Assembly: GCF_001556865.1 (NCBI RefSeq)
Contig: NZ_LSJY01000191.1
Span: 1-6,598, forward strand
Direction: 5' to 3'
DNA: 6,598 nucleotides
Origin: Sphingobium sp. CCH11-B1
GTDB taxonomy: Bacteria > Pseudomonadota > Alphaproteobacteria > Sphingomonadales > Sphingomonadaceae
Notes under the pieces: model-generated
Databases searched by the model: none
The model's input: the letters and a program-made list of their open reading frames with translations, nothing else
What the model was told of the DNA's origin: nothing
In this document: piece by piece, positions 1 through 6,597 of the stretch
How positions within the stretch are numbered: position 1 is the stretch's first letter
Layout: each line of letters begins with the position of its first letter
Position numbers and translations under genes: made by a program

Positions 1-6
1 GCGACA

Positions 7-34
7 TATCCTGACAGTCCAGCCCCAATCTGAC
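7..34. repeat. Candidate left imperfect terminal inverted repeat
   Basis: The sequence TATC-(2)-GACAGTC-(10)-CTGAC is shared, with the same spacing, with the reverse complement of 6570-6597 at the other end of the window. The tatc/gacagtc part matches 11 of 13 positions and the whole 28-bp span 18 of 28, with the matches grouped in three blocks. It begins just 28 bp past the ardC stop codon. Similar blocked matches are expected where recombinases bind both ends of an element, but the repeat is imperfect and the window edge hides what lies outside. Confidence 0.35.
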
Positions 35-61
35 TTCCGACGTCAATTTTCCGGACGCGCG

Positions 62-964
62 TCACGCCGCCAATTCCTCGGGTTGAGGTTGCTGGGCGTG
101 CATCCAGTCGGCTGCGGCTTGTGCCTTGCTGGCGGCGGTGAAGATGGCGCGAGGGTCGTCCTTCAGCACGCGCAACCACGATGCCACGTATGCGGCATGA
201 TCGGCGCGCGGATGGTGGGCGATCCCGAGGTCAGCGAGCACGAACGAAGCTGTCAGTTCGGCGCAGATCTCCTCGATCGCCAAGCTGTCGCGCTTGAACC
301 TCTCGGCAAAATTGCGGTCGAGCCTGTGCTTTGCGCCCGTAGCGTGGCCGGCTTCGTGCAGAAGGGTGCCCATCTGCGCCGATGCATCCCGGAACGTCGA
401 AAAGGCTGGCATGAAGATGTGATCGAGATCGATCCGGTAGTGCGCATCATAGGCGCCCTCGGTGATCGGGATCTTGAGGGCCGCGACGAAAGCTTCGGCG
501 TGCTCGAACCGCTCGCTCTCGGGCAATACCGCGACAGGAGCGGGTTCATAGCCCTCGACCTGTGCGAGGTTGAACACGGTGAAGGCCCGGGCGAACATGC
601 GGCCGGGGCCGGCTTCGCCGTCGTCATGATCATCGTCGGCGCGTGATGCGGTCTGCTTCCAGAACACGACGGTGGTTCCGCGTTCCCCCTTGCGGACCTG
701 TGCGCCGAGCGCTGCCCACTGGCGATAGGTCCCCCAAAGACCACTGGAATAGCTGCTAGCTTCAGCGGCAATCCAGAGCGCCAGCACATTGACACCGCGA
801 TAGCGACGGCGGGAGGTGACGTTCTGCGGCCTCGTCGTGGCAGCGCCATCATGGTGCCAGGGCATGCGCCAGTCGCCTGCGCCTGCTTCGATGGCGGAGA
901 CAATCTCGGTGGTGATGCGCGAATAGACGTCAGCTCGCGGCGTCGCAGGGTGGGATCGGAACAT
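62..964 (-). CDS. ardC: ArdC-type antirestriction protein with zincin-like metallopeptidase domain (300 aa)
   Basis: ArdC proteins, known from conjugative plasmids such as pSA and R388 (about 297 aa), bind single-stranded DNA and protect incoming DNA from type I restriction in the recipient. The length matches. The N-terminal domain (about 1-135) shows the family pattern: DVYSRIT and WRMPW near the start, GVNVLALW, then WGTYRQWAALGAQVRKGERG followed by VVFWK. The C-terminal domain holds the metallopeptidase motif HEAGH at residues 203-207 (LLHEAGHATG), with Glu231, Glu232 or Glu236 in EEICAE as the likely third metal ligand. An acidic linker (DDDHDDGE, about 110-117) sits between strands of the N-terminal part. 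A GTG at 976 is a possible earlier start, but the ATG at 964 has GGAG six nt upstream and gives the usual N-terminus, so I prefer it. The gene follows the third recombinase gene by 43 nt on the same strand, which suggests co-transcription and a role in establishing the element after transfer. Confidence 0.9.
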   Translation of the reverse strand: MFRSHPATPRADVYSRITTEIVSAIEAGAGDWRMPWHHDGAATTRPQNVTSRRRYRGVNVLALWIAAEASSYSSGLWGTYRQWAALGAQVRKGERGTTVVFWKQTASRADDDHDDGEAGPGRMFARAFTVFNLAQVEGYEPAPVAVLPESERFEHAEAFVAALKIPITEGAYDAHYRIDLDHIFMPAFSTFRDASAQMGTLLHEAGHATGAKHRLDRNFAERFKRDSLAIEEICAELTASFVLADLGIAHHPRADHAAYVASWLRVLKDDPRAIFTAASKAQAAADWMHAQQPQPEELAA

Positions 965-970
965 GGCGGT

Positions 971-974
971 CTCC
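971..974 (-). promoter_or_regulatory. Shine-Dalgarno (GGAG) that decides the ardC start
   Basis: GGAG on the minus strand lies six nt before the ATG at 964. The alternative GTG at 976 overlaps this region and has only a pyrimidine-rich sequence upstream, so the ATG is the better start. It also means ardC can be initiated independently of the recombinase gene before it. Confidence 0.6.
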
Positions 975-1007
975 ACGTCGGGCGGAGGGAAACTCTCTTC
1001 CGCTCCT

Positions 1008-3233
1008 TCAGCCCGTCACCCGAAAACCAGCCTCCTCTTCCTCTCCCGCCATGCCGCTATGAGGTGTGGCGGCACCGGGCGCGATCTGCTCGAGGAGACG
1101 CTCGATCCTTGCCACCTCGGCCTGAAGCGTTACCCGCTGCGGTTCTGGAAGCCGCTTCTCGCGCAGCAAAAGCCGCGCCTCGTCAGCTCCGCGCTGCCAG
1201 GCCGGGCGATGCCGTTCGACAATACAGGCGTTGGGGCAGCGGACCGGCTCGCACATGGCGATCATTGGTCCGGTGGCACCCGGTTCCGAAATCCGGTTGA
1301 GGCAAAGGGCCGTTGCCGGATCAAAGAAGCAATCGGCCAGCGGGCCGACATGCAATGTCCGCGCGAGACTGCCGAGCATCGTGCGCAGGCGTGGCCGGTC
1401 GGCAATCATGGCGGGTAGCGGCGCCAACTCGTGGCCAACAGTATCGAGTGCGGCTCCGATCCTGTTCGCGGCAGGTCCGCCAAGACGCGCACCACCCTGC
1501 CGCTCGTCGAAGTAGACGAGGATATCGTCGATCTGCCCAAGCGCGCGTTGGGCTTCGATTTCTCCCCGAAATCCGGACCGGCTGCTGCCGGCATAGCCTT
1601 CGAACGCCGCAACGCTGGCGTGCTTGTACTGGATCATGCCGGCAATCGTCCCAAAGGGCCGGTTGGCGATGTGCCAGGCGATGGTCCGGCGAAACTGGCG
1701 AGTGGTCAGGCGCCAGGGCGCGCCATTGGGTCCGACAGGGATGATCGGTGCCTGCGCCGTTCCGAACCGGTCGTTGAGATGATCGCGATACCGGTTGAGT
1801 TGCCGGACGATCTCGGCAGAAATGTGCGTCTTGGTGTTGGCCCGAAGCGCGAGGACCGGCCACAAGGTCGTTGTTCCGCGCGCTTGCCCCGCCCGCGCGG
1901 AAAGCCGTTCGAGGACGGCGATGGCTTCGGCGACCGGCGCGATCGTGACCCACTCGGTCTCCTCGCCGCCCCCGCGCTTGCCCTTGTAGGCGGTGGACTT
2001 GATGCGATGCCGCAAGATCGCACCGTCTTCTGCTCTGGTGATGGACAGGCATCCCCGCTTCATCGCCTGGATCTCGCTATCTCGCATGCCTGAGAGATAG
2101 GCACAAACGACGTAGGCTGCCGACTGCAGCATGACCTCTTCGAGAGCCAGGACCTTGGCGTCGAAGCGGGTGCGCCAGGGCAGGCCGGTATCGGGATCGG
2201 CCGAAATGGGCGTATCCATCCCGCCGATCTCGGTGCCGAGTTCTGCAATGGCGGCGGCGATGAGGTCCGGCGCGCCGGTGGTGAGGCCAAGGTGCATGGC
2301 AGGTTCGGCCTGCGCATCGATGCCGGCATGGAGGTGAATCAGGTGGTAGTTGATCGGCGGCGTGACTTCGCCGCTTTGCGGATCTGTCCGCGTTGTGCCG
2401 TTGTGTGGGGTGGTCCAGATCGGAACCCCGCGCCGTTGTCGCCGCAAGGCGGCAATATAGGTGTTGAGGCGTTTGCGTTGCCGCGACCGTCGATCAGCAT
2501 GATCAAGACCCGCCTCAGCGGCAACCAAACGGTCTCGCGTTGCTTCGAGGCGATCGAGTTCCGCCCGCGCGGCGAGGATGTCATCTGCATAGCAGGTCAC
2601 GTAGCGCAGCGACCAGGCGAGCAGCGGGGTGATGATCGGTTCCGGAATGCGCGGCGTCCGGTTCTCTCCGGCGATATGCTTTGCTCCCGCCACCGAAAAC
2701 GGGCTGCGCCCGGGCCATGGCTCAAAGGACAGGCACGCAGTCGGCAGATGGTGCCGCAACTCATGCAGGTCGAAGATTATCCGCAGCAGCGCTGCCGCCG
2801 CAACCGGACGCTGTCCGGCAAGGCGCAAAGAGCAGGCGTAGCGATCGGCCAAGGCCTGATCGACCCGGCCGAGATCGAAACGACCCAGCTGAGCCTTTAC
2901 GAAGTCGAAAAAGCGCAAGGTCCGGTTGGCCTCGCCGCGCACTCCCGCCGGCTCAAGCCGAGAACGGTGCCCGGGCAAATCGACATTGAGCCGCGCATGG
3001 AGAATCTGGCGCAGGGCATCGGCGATGGATGGGTCGTCGATGCCGTCAAAATGTACCGTGACATGGCAGCGCCGGGCATTGTCGCGAAACACGCTGGGAG
3101 CCAGATCCCAGACCGGATCGCCGTATCGCGAGATATGCGCGCGATCGAAGCCGGGGCGCAGCGGTGCGGACAGGAGCACCGGGAGGGCATCACGTTCATC
3201 GCAGCCCTCCGCCAGAACCTGGAGGGCGGTCAT
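1008..3233 (-). CDS. Large tyrosine recombinase, third gene of the trio (741 aa)
   Basis: A tyrosine recombinase about twice the size of a typical integrase. The catalytic domain spans about residues 360-550: Arg384 in SGMRDSE, a probable beta-hairpin Lys (412 or 417), Arg515 in TRQFRR, His538 in YKHAS and Tyr547 in EGYAG. The His of HxxR is replaced by Arg512. The N-terminal half (1-200) has no motif I can name but should contain the DNA-binding region. Residues about 215-270 are highly charged and probably helical, forming an insertion or arm before the catalytic domain. After the Tyr comes an unusually long tail of almost 195 residues with Cys635, Cys644, Cys661, Cys666, Cys670 and a nearby His675, suggestive of zinc binding, then a second charged helix at about 680-715. 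The ATG overlaps the stop of gene 2 (ATGA) and is preceded by GAGG at a 7-nt distance, so both coupling and direct initiation are possible. It probably acts together with the other two recombinases on the element's ends. Confidence 0.88.
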   Translation of the reverse strand: MTALQVLAEGCDERDALPVLLSAPLRPGFDRAHISRYGDPVWDLAPSVFRDNARRCHVTVHFDGIDDPSIADALRQILHARLNVDLPGHRSRLEPAGVRGEANRTLRFFDFVKAQLGRFDLGRVDQALADRYACSLRLAGQRPVAAAALLRIIFDLHELRHHLPTACLSFEPWPGRSPFSVAGAKHIAGENRTPRIPEPIITPLLAWSLRYVTCYADDILAARAELDRLEATRDRLVAAEAGLDHADRRSRQRKRLNTYIAALRRQRRGVPIWTTPHNGTTRTDPQSGEVTPPINYHLIHLHAGIDAQAEPAMHLGLTTGAPDLIAAAIAELGTEIGGMDTPISADPDTGLPWRTRFDAKVLALEEVMLQSAAYVVCAYLSGMRDSEIQAMKRGCLSITRAEDGAILRHRIKSTAYKGKRGGGEETEWVTIAPVAEAIAVLERLSARAGQARGTTTLWPVLALRANTKTHISAEIVRQLNRYRDHLNDRFGTAQAPIIPVGPNGAPWRLTTRQFRRTIAWHIANRPFGTIAGMIQYKHASVAAFEGYAGSSRSGFRGEIEAQRALGQIDDILVYFDERQGGARLGGPAANRIGAALDTVGHELAPLPAMIADRPRLRTMLGSLARTLHVGPLADCFFDPATALCLNRISEPGATGPMIAMCEPVRCPNACIVERHRPAWQRGADEARLLLREKRLPEPQRVTLQAEVARIERLLEQIAPGAATPHSGMAGEEEEAGFRVTG
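3230..3233 (-). promoter_or_regulatory. ATGA stop/start overlap between recombinase genes 2 and 3
   Basis: This is the same four-base overlap as at the first junction. Here a GAGG (minus strand, 3244-3241) sits seven nt before the ATG, inside the end of gene 2, so some direct initiation on gene 3 is possible in addition to coupling. Confidence 0.75.
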
Positions 3234-5017
3234 GCGCGGGCCTCGGGCGGCAGATAAACCGTGGGAGGCTCGGCCGTGACCTGCGCCCGGGCCCTTGCCA
3301 CCACGTCGTCGCCGAAGGCGGGCAGTATCTGCTGAACGATGCGGTCACGGGCATGGCCGAACTTGGCTGCCCAATCGGCCGCGCTCAGGCCGGCTCGCTG
3401 ATCATCGACGAAGGAGAGGAACGCGAGGATGGCGGGAAGCTTGCGCGCGGTGATGACCGCGTTGCGACAATCTAGGCACCCCCAGAACGGCGTGGGACAC
3501 GCGGTACCGGCAGATGTAAAGGGACTGGAATAGAAGTTGCCGCAGCTGGCAAGCCAGACGTCCTGTTCGCCGTCGAGAAGTGCGCGCGAGACGCCTTCAT
3601 CATCCGGAGTGGGGCTCGCCAACTCGCCGCGCAGTCGCTCTTCCTCTGGAGGAAGAAGGATCCTTGGCCCGGCCAGCGCTTCTTCAAGGGCATCCGCCAC
3701 GGTCTGCTCGTGCAGCGGTCTGAGGGCCGGAATATCGGCGTAGTGCCGTGCCGCGATCTGGACGGTATGGCCGACGGCGAAGCGGGCCATGTGCCCTTCG
3801 GTCTTGAGGTACCACAAGGCCTTGTGTGTCTTGCGTAGCTGCGAGAGGCGCAGGAATAGCGGTCGACCGGCGTCATCGACAATGCCGTGACGCTGCGTCC
3901 AGGCGTCGATCGTCATGCGCGGATGGCGGATACCAGCGGTGATCTCGTTGGTCTGATAATAGACCCAAAGGTTGTCGCTGGAATTATGCACCCTGGCCTT
4001 GGCGGAGAGTGCGATGATCCGCCGGATCAGGCCGCCCGGTGTCGATGAGCCGCCATCACGGACCCGGATGGTCTTGTGCTCGGCACCGTGGGCGCGAAGC
4101 TTGGTATAGGCGACATCGACGGTACCGCCCGAAGCATTGCGCAAACAATCGATCGTGAGCGACTTGCAACACTCCAGCTCGAGCCCCGTCTCCAGCGAGA
4201 GCAGAACGAGAAGCGGCACGACGTCGTGTGCGGTAAGGTAGTGGGCAGCGTGGAGGCTCAGGTTGAACCTTGCGCCGCTCAGTTCGCGAATCCACCGCAG
4301 CTTATACAGGCTCTGATATGCGGGGTCACGGTAGTGCAGCACGCCGCGCGCGTCGATGGCAGCGTGGGCTTGGCGGTAAGCGGCTTCTATCTCCGGCACC
4401 TCGTCGAAACGCGACCCTGACCGCAGGCGCGCCTCGATCGCAACAAGATCGGCGCGTGCCGCATCGCGGAGCTGGCGAGCGACGAACGGACTGTAGGCAT
4501 CGCGTGGACGGGGGCGAACGTGGGGGTGTGAGCTGACGAAGCGCAGCCGTTCCCGCAAACCAGGATCAATAAGCTCGGGGCTATCGGCCGCAATGCGGCG
4601 AAGGACGGAGACGACCTTGGCGACATAGGTCGGCGCGTGCCCGCGCGACTTGCCCTGCGCGGCGAGCCATCGCTCGAACCCGTCGATATGGTAGGCACGA
4701 AGATCTGCGGGGCCGTTGATCCGGTCACCTGTCCCGGCAAGATAGGCAAAGAAGCTCGGCAACTGCGTCACGTATGTCTTGATCGACGAACGCACCAGGA
4801 TGGGGCCGCGTGGGGCAACCAGCATGAACAGGCCGCGGGCAAAGGCAAGAGCCAGGCCACGGGGCTGCAAGCCGGTGAAATCCACGAGCAACTCGCCGCC
4901 GTATGGCGGATCGATCACGAAGCGCAGCGTGCTGATCCGCGACCATGGATCGGCCTCGGGCGCAGTCGCGGCGGCCTCGAAACTGACCTTGCGCCCTTTG
5001 CGTGGAGCAGCGGTCAT
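3230..5017 (-). CDS. Tyrosine-recombinase-like protein with altered catalytic set, second gene of the trio (595 aa)
   Basis: A large member of the tyrosine recombinase superfamily. A core-binding-like helical region spans about residues 78-150 and the catalytic domain about 260-435. The C-terminal boxes are clear: Arg395 in SQLRKTH, His417 in VGHTVQ, and Tyr426 in RHYADI nine residues later, the normal His-to-Tyr spacing. Box I reads TGLELE, with Glu280 where the first catalytic Arg normally sits, and Ser392 occupies the His position of HxxR. A cysteine cluster follows the Tyr (Cys492, Cys507, Cys514, Cys517, ending GCLDC), a possible metal-binding tail. I chose the ATG at 5017, in an ATGA overlap with the upstream gene, over an in-frame start at 5347. 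The 110 extra codons would lie inside the catalytic-domain coding region of gene 1, and their translation is Arg/Pro/Gly-rich and unlike a domain. No Shine-Dalgarno precedes this ATG, which fits reinitiation. It may be a structural or partly active partner of the other two recombinases; the length is near that of Tn554 TnpB (about 630 aa). Confidence 0.88.
   Translation of the reverse strand: MTAAPRKGRKVSFEAAATAPEADPWSRISTLRFVIDPPYGGELLVDFTGLQPRGLALAFARGLFMLVAPRGPILVRSSIKTYVTQLPSFFAYLAGTGDRINGPADLRAYHIDGFERWLAAQGKSRGHAPTYVAKVVSVLRRIAADSPELIDPGLRERLRFVSSHPHVRPRPRDAYSPFVARQLRDAARADLVAIEARLRSGSRFDEVPEIEAAYRQAHAAIDARGVLHYRDPAYQSLYKLRWIRELSGARFNLSLHAAHYLTAHDVVPLLVLLSLETGLELECCKSLTIDCLRNASGGTVDVAYTKLRAHGAEHKTIRVRDGGSSTPGGLIRRIIALSAKARVHNSSDNLWVYYQTNEITAGIRHPRMTIDAWTQRHGIVDDAGRPLFLRLSQLRKTHKALWYLKTEGHMARFAVGHTVQIAARHYADIPALRPLHEQTVADALEEALAGPRILLPPEEERLRGELASPTPDDEGVSRALLDGEQDVWLASCGNFYSSPFTSAGTACPTPFWGCLDCRNAVITARKLPAILAFLSFVDDQRAGLSAADWAAKFGHARDRIVQQILPAFGDDVVARARAQVTAEPPTVYLPPEARA
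5014..5017 (-). promoter_or_regulatory. ATGA stop/start overlap between recombinase genes 1 and 2
   Basis: The ATG of the second recombinase and the TGA of the first share two bases. No purine-rich ribosome-binding sequence precedes this ATG, so the second gene is probably translated by ribosomes that have just finished the first. This would keep the two proteins in a fixed ratio. Confidence 0.75.
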
Positions 5018-6405
5018 GATGGAAGATAGCCCGGTACGAGTGCCAACAGCTCTTCGACCGCCGCATCGACAGTATCGGCACGCGTGGCAAGGTGATCGAG
5101 ATAGATCGAGGTCGTGGCGAGGCTTGAATGGCCGAGCAATCGCTGGACCTGCTGCAGCGGATCGCCGACCAACTGGCGATAGCCTTCCATGGCGCCGACT
5201 GGTGCCGCAGCCTCGGCAAGGCGGCGCTGGATCAGCATGGCCAGCATGTGAACCGCGAACGAATGCCTGAGCTGATGGGGGCTGACCCGGACCGGGATGC
5301 CGGCATCCGTGCAGCGGCGGCTCGCCCGCGCGAAGATCGCCTCCCACGAGTTAGGGAGCACCGGATGCCCGACCTCCGTCAGCCAGAGCACCGCCGCTTC
5401 GCAGGGCGTTCCATCGTCGGCGCAAATAACAAGCCTTGCGCGTTCATCCGGTGTGACGACCTCCATGTCCATTGTGCCACCGCCAACGAGATGCAATGCG
5501 CTCGGCCCGAATGAGGGGCGGTGGATGAAGATCGGGCGGTCGATGGCTTCCCAGCCACGGCGTCTTGCGAACTTGGCGACGGCTTCGGCTCGCTCAACGG
5601 CGATATAGGCGTCAAACACCGGTAACAAACGGCGCGGCAGCAACATGCCACGCCCCCTGTCCCCCTTGGTGAGCGCCGCCGGAAGTTCTACCCGCCGCTG
5701 CAGTTCCGCGCGGGCGCCGCCAACCGGAATGTCGGCGGCGAGCAGAAAGGATGCCTCTTCGAGGCGCAGGCCGGTGGTGACCAGCAGATCGGCGAACAGC
5801 GCATTGCGCGCGCCATTGCGGTCACGTGCTCCAGGACGCTCGGTTCCCTCTACGGTCAGGCCGCGCAGGCCGACCTCGCGGAAGGCGCGGTAATCGGTGA
5901 GATCGATGAAGCGAACATCGGACCGACGGGCCGCGCGTTCATAGGCGTCGTTGCGGCCCGTGACGGCCGCGCGACGCCCTCCGTGCGAACTTCGCCAGAC
6001 CTGACGGTGGGTAAATGGCGTGCGCTCGATCAGGCCTTCCCGCTCGGCCCATCGATAAAGCTTGTCGAGCGAGGCAATCGCCCGGTTCCACGTCGACGCC
6101 GAAACCCGGAACTCAGCGTCACTACGCCGACGTGCCCGATGATACGCACCGACATCATCGGTATCGGCTTGCCAGACAGACTTGCCGCGCGCGGAGGCGA
6201 GGAAGCGAACCCAGACCAGGACATCATAACCGTGGGCGCGCAGCGAATGGCGCGAACGCGCCCCGTTCAACGGCAGATCGAGGAAGTAACGGTCGAGATC
6301 TGGATCGTAGATCTCTCCACCTTGCAGGATCAACGGGATGTAGGTGTCCAGGCCAACCGCCGCCCGGCGTTCCTGAATGACGATCGACGTGTCTGAAGTA
6401 TCCAC
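5014..6405 (-). CDS. Tyrosine recombinase/integrase, first gene of a recombinase trio (463 aa)
   Basis: Site-specific DNA recombinase of the tyrosine (XerC/D, phage integrase) family, expected to cut and rejoin DNA through a covalent 3'-phosphotyrosine bond. An N-terminal SAM-like core-binding domain covers about residues 50-130, and the catalytic domain about 165-455. All catalytic positions are visible: Arg214 in TGLRLEE, a probable beta-hairpin Lys247 in LTKGD, His377 and Arg380 in HQLRHSFA, His426 in LLGHSSLATT and nucleophile Tyr435 in SIYLDH. The stretch between Lys247 and His377 is longer than in XerC/D. Translation most likely starts at a GTG; a GGGAGG stretch lies about 11-12 nt upstream, a rather wide gap, and I see no better in-frame start. 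Its TGA overlaps the ATG of the next gene (ATGA), which implies translational coupling. The family call is secure; the exact element family is inferred from the three-gene arrangement, which resembles RIT and Tn554-type modules. Confidence 0.93.
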   Translation of the reverse strand: MDTSDTSIVIQERRAAVGLDTYIPLILQGGEIYDPDLDRYFLDLPLNGARSRHSLRAHGYDVLVWVRFLASARGKSVWQADTDDVGAYHRARRRSDAEFRVSASTWNRAIASLDKLYRWAEREGLIERTPFTHRQVWRSSHGGRRAAVTGRNDAYERAARRSDVRFIDLTDYRAFREVGLRGLTVEGTERPGARDRNGARNALFADLLVTTGLRLEEASFLLAADIPVGGARAELQRRVELPAALTKGDRGRGMLLPRRLLPVFDAYIAVERAEAVAKFARRRGWEAIDRPIFIHRPSFGPSALHLVGGGTMDMEVVTPDERARLVICADDGTPCEAAVLWLTEVGHPVLPNSWEAIFARASRRCTDAGIPVRVSPHQLRHSFAVHMLAMLIQRRLAEAAAPVGAMEGYRQLVGDPLQQVQRLLGHSSLATTSIYLDHLATRADTVDAAVEELLALVPGYLPS

Positions 6406-6478
6406 AGCTTGCCAGTCCCTCCCCCGGACCCCCTCCCGAATCCAGATCGCACACGTTGCGCGCCTGCGGGACGGTGGC

Positions 6479-6529
6479 CATCAGGCCGGACTACGCCAGC
6501 TTATGGATAGCGCTTCATCCGGCCTGATG
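6479..6529. repeat. Perfect 12-bp inverted repeat with 27-bp spacer upstream of the recombinase operon
   Basis: CATCAGGCCGGA at 6479-6490 is the exact reverse complement of TCCGGCCTGATG at 6518-6529. The 27-bp centre is richer in A and T than its surroundings. The repeat lies 74 bp upstream of the GTG of the first recombinase gene, in the only sizeable non-coding stretch of the window. There is no T-run after either arm, so it does not look like a standard terminator for leftward or rightward transcription. It may be a recombinase-binding or attachment structure, or an operator through which the recombinases control their own expression. The repeat is observed; the function is inferred. Confidence 0.7.
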
Positions 6530-6569
6530 CCCCCCTGCGTTGTGCCAAGAACATACCGTTCAATGGTGC

Positions 6570-6597
6570 GTCAGGCACGGTGCAGACTGTCCAGATA
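6570..6597. repeat. Candidate right imperfect terminal inverted repeat
   Basis: On the minus strand this reads TATC-TG-GACAGTC-(10 nt)-CTGAC, the partner of the blocks at 7-34. It is upstream of the first recombinase gene, outside the perfect 12-bp inverted repeat. If it is real, trio plus ardC are enclosed by a pair of ends about 6.59 kb apart. Confidence 0.35.

Noticed and set aside
54..63. Perfect 10-bp palindrome GACGCGCGTC overlapping the ardC stop codon
   Set aside because: A 10-bp palindrome is expected several times by chance in a window of this size, especially in GC-rich DNA, and there is no second copy or T-run to support a function.
982..1003. Weak hairpin between the third recombinase gene and ardC (5-bp stem, 12-nt loop)
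   Set aside because: The stem is short, the loop is large and there is no U-tract, so it is not a credible terminator.
2292..3257. 321-codon open frame on the plus strand, opposite the third recombinase gene
   Set aside because: Long antisense frames are common in GC-rich coding DNA. The translation has no recognisable domain, while the minus-strand frame shows clear catalytic motifs.
5018..5347. In-frame 110-codon extension of the second recombinase gene
   Set aside because: It lies entirely inside the catalytic-domain coding sequence of the first recombinase in another frame and translates to a low-complexity Arg/Pro/Gly-rich stretch. The ATGA start at 5017 matches the architecture of the next junction.
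6224..6481. 85-codon minus-strand frame overlapping the start of the first recombinase gene
   Set aside because: Most of it is a shadow of the recombinase frame, with a Gly/Pro/Arg-rich translation and no domain.
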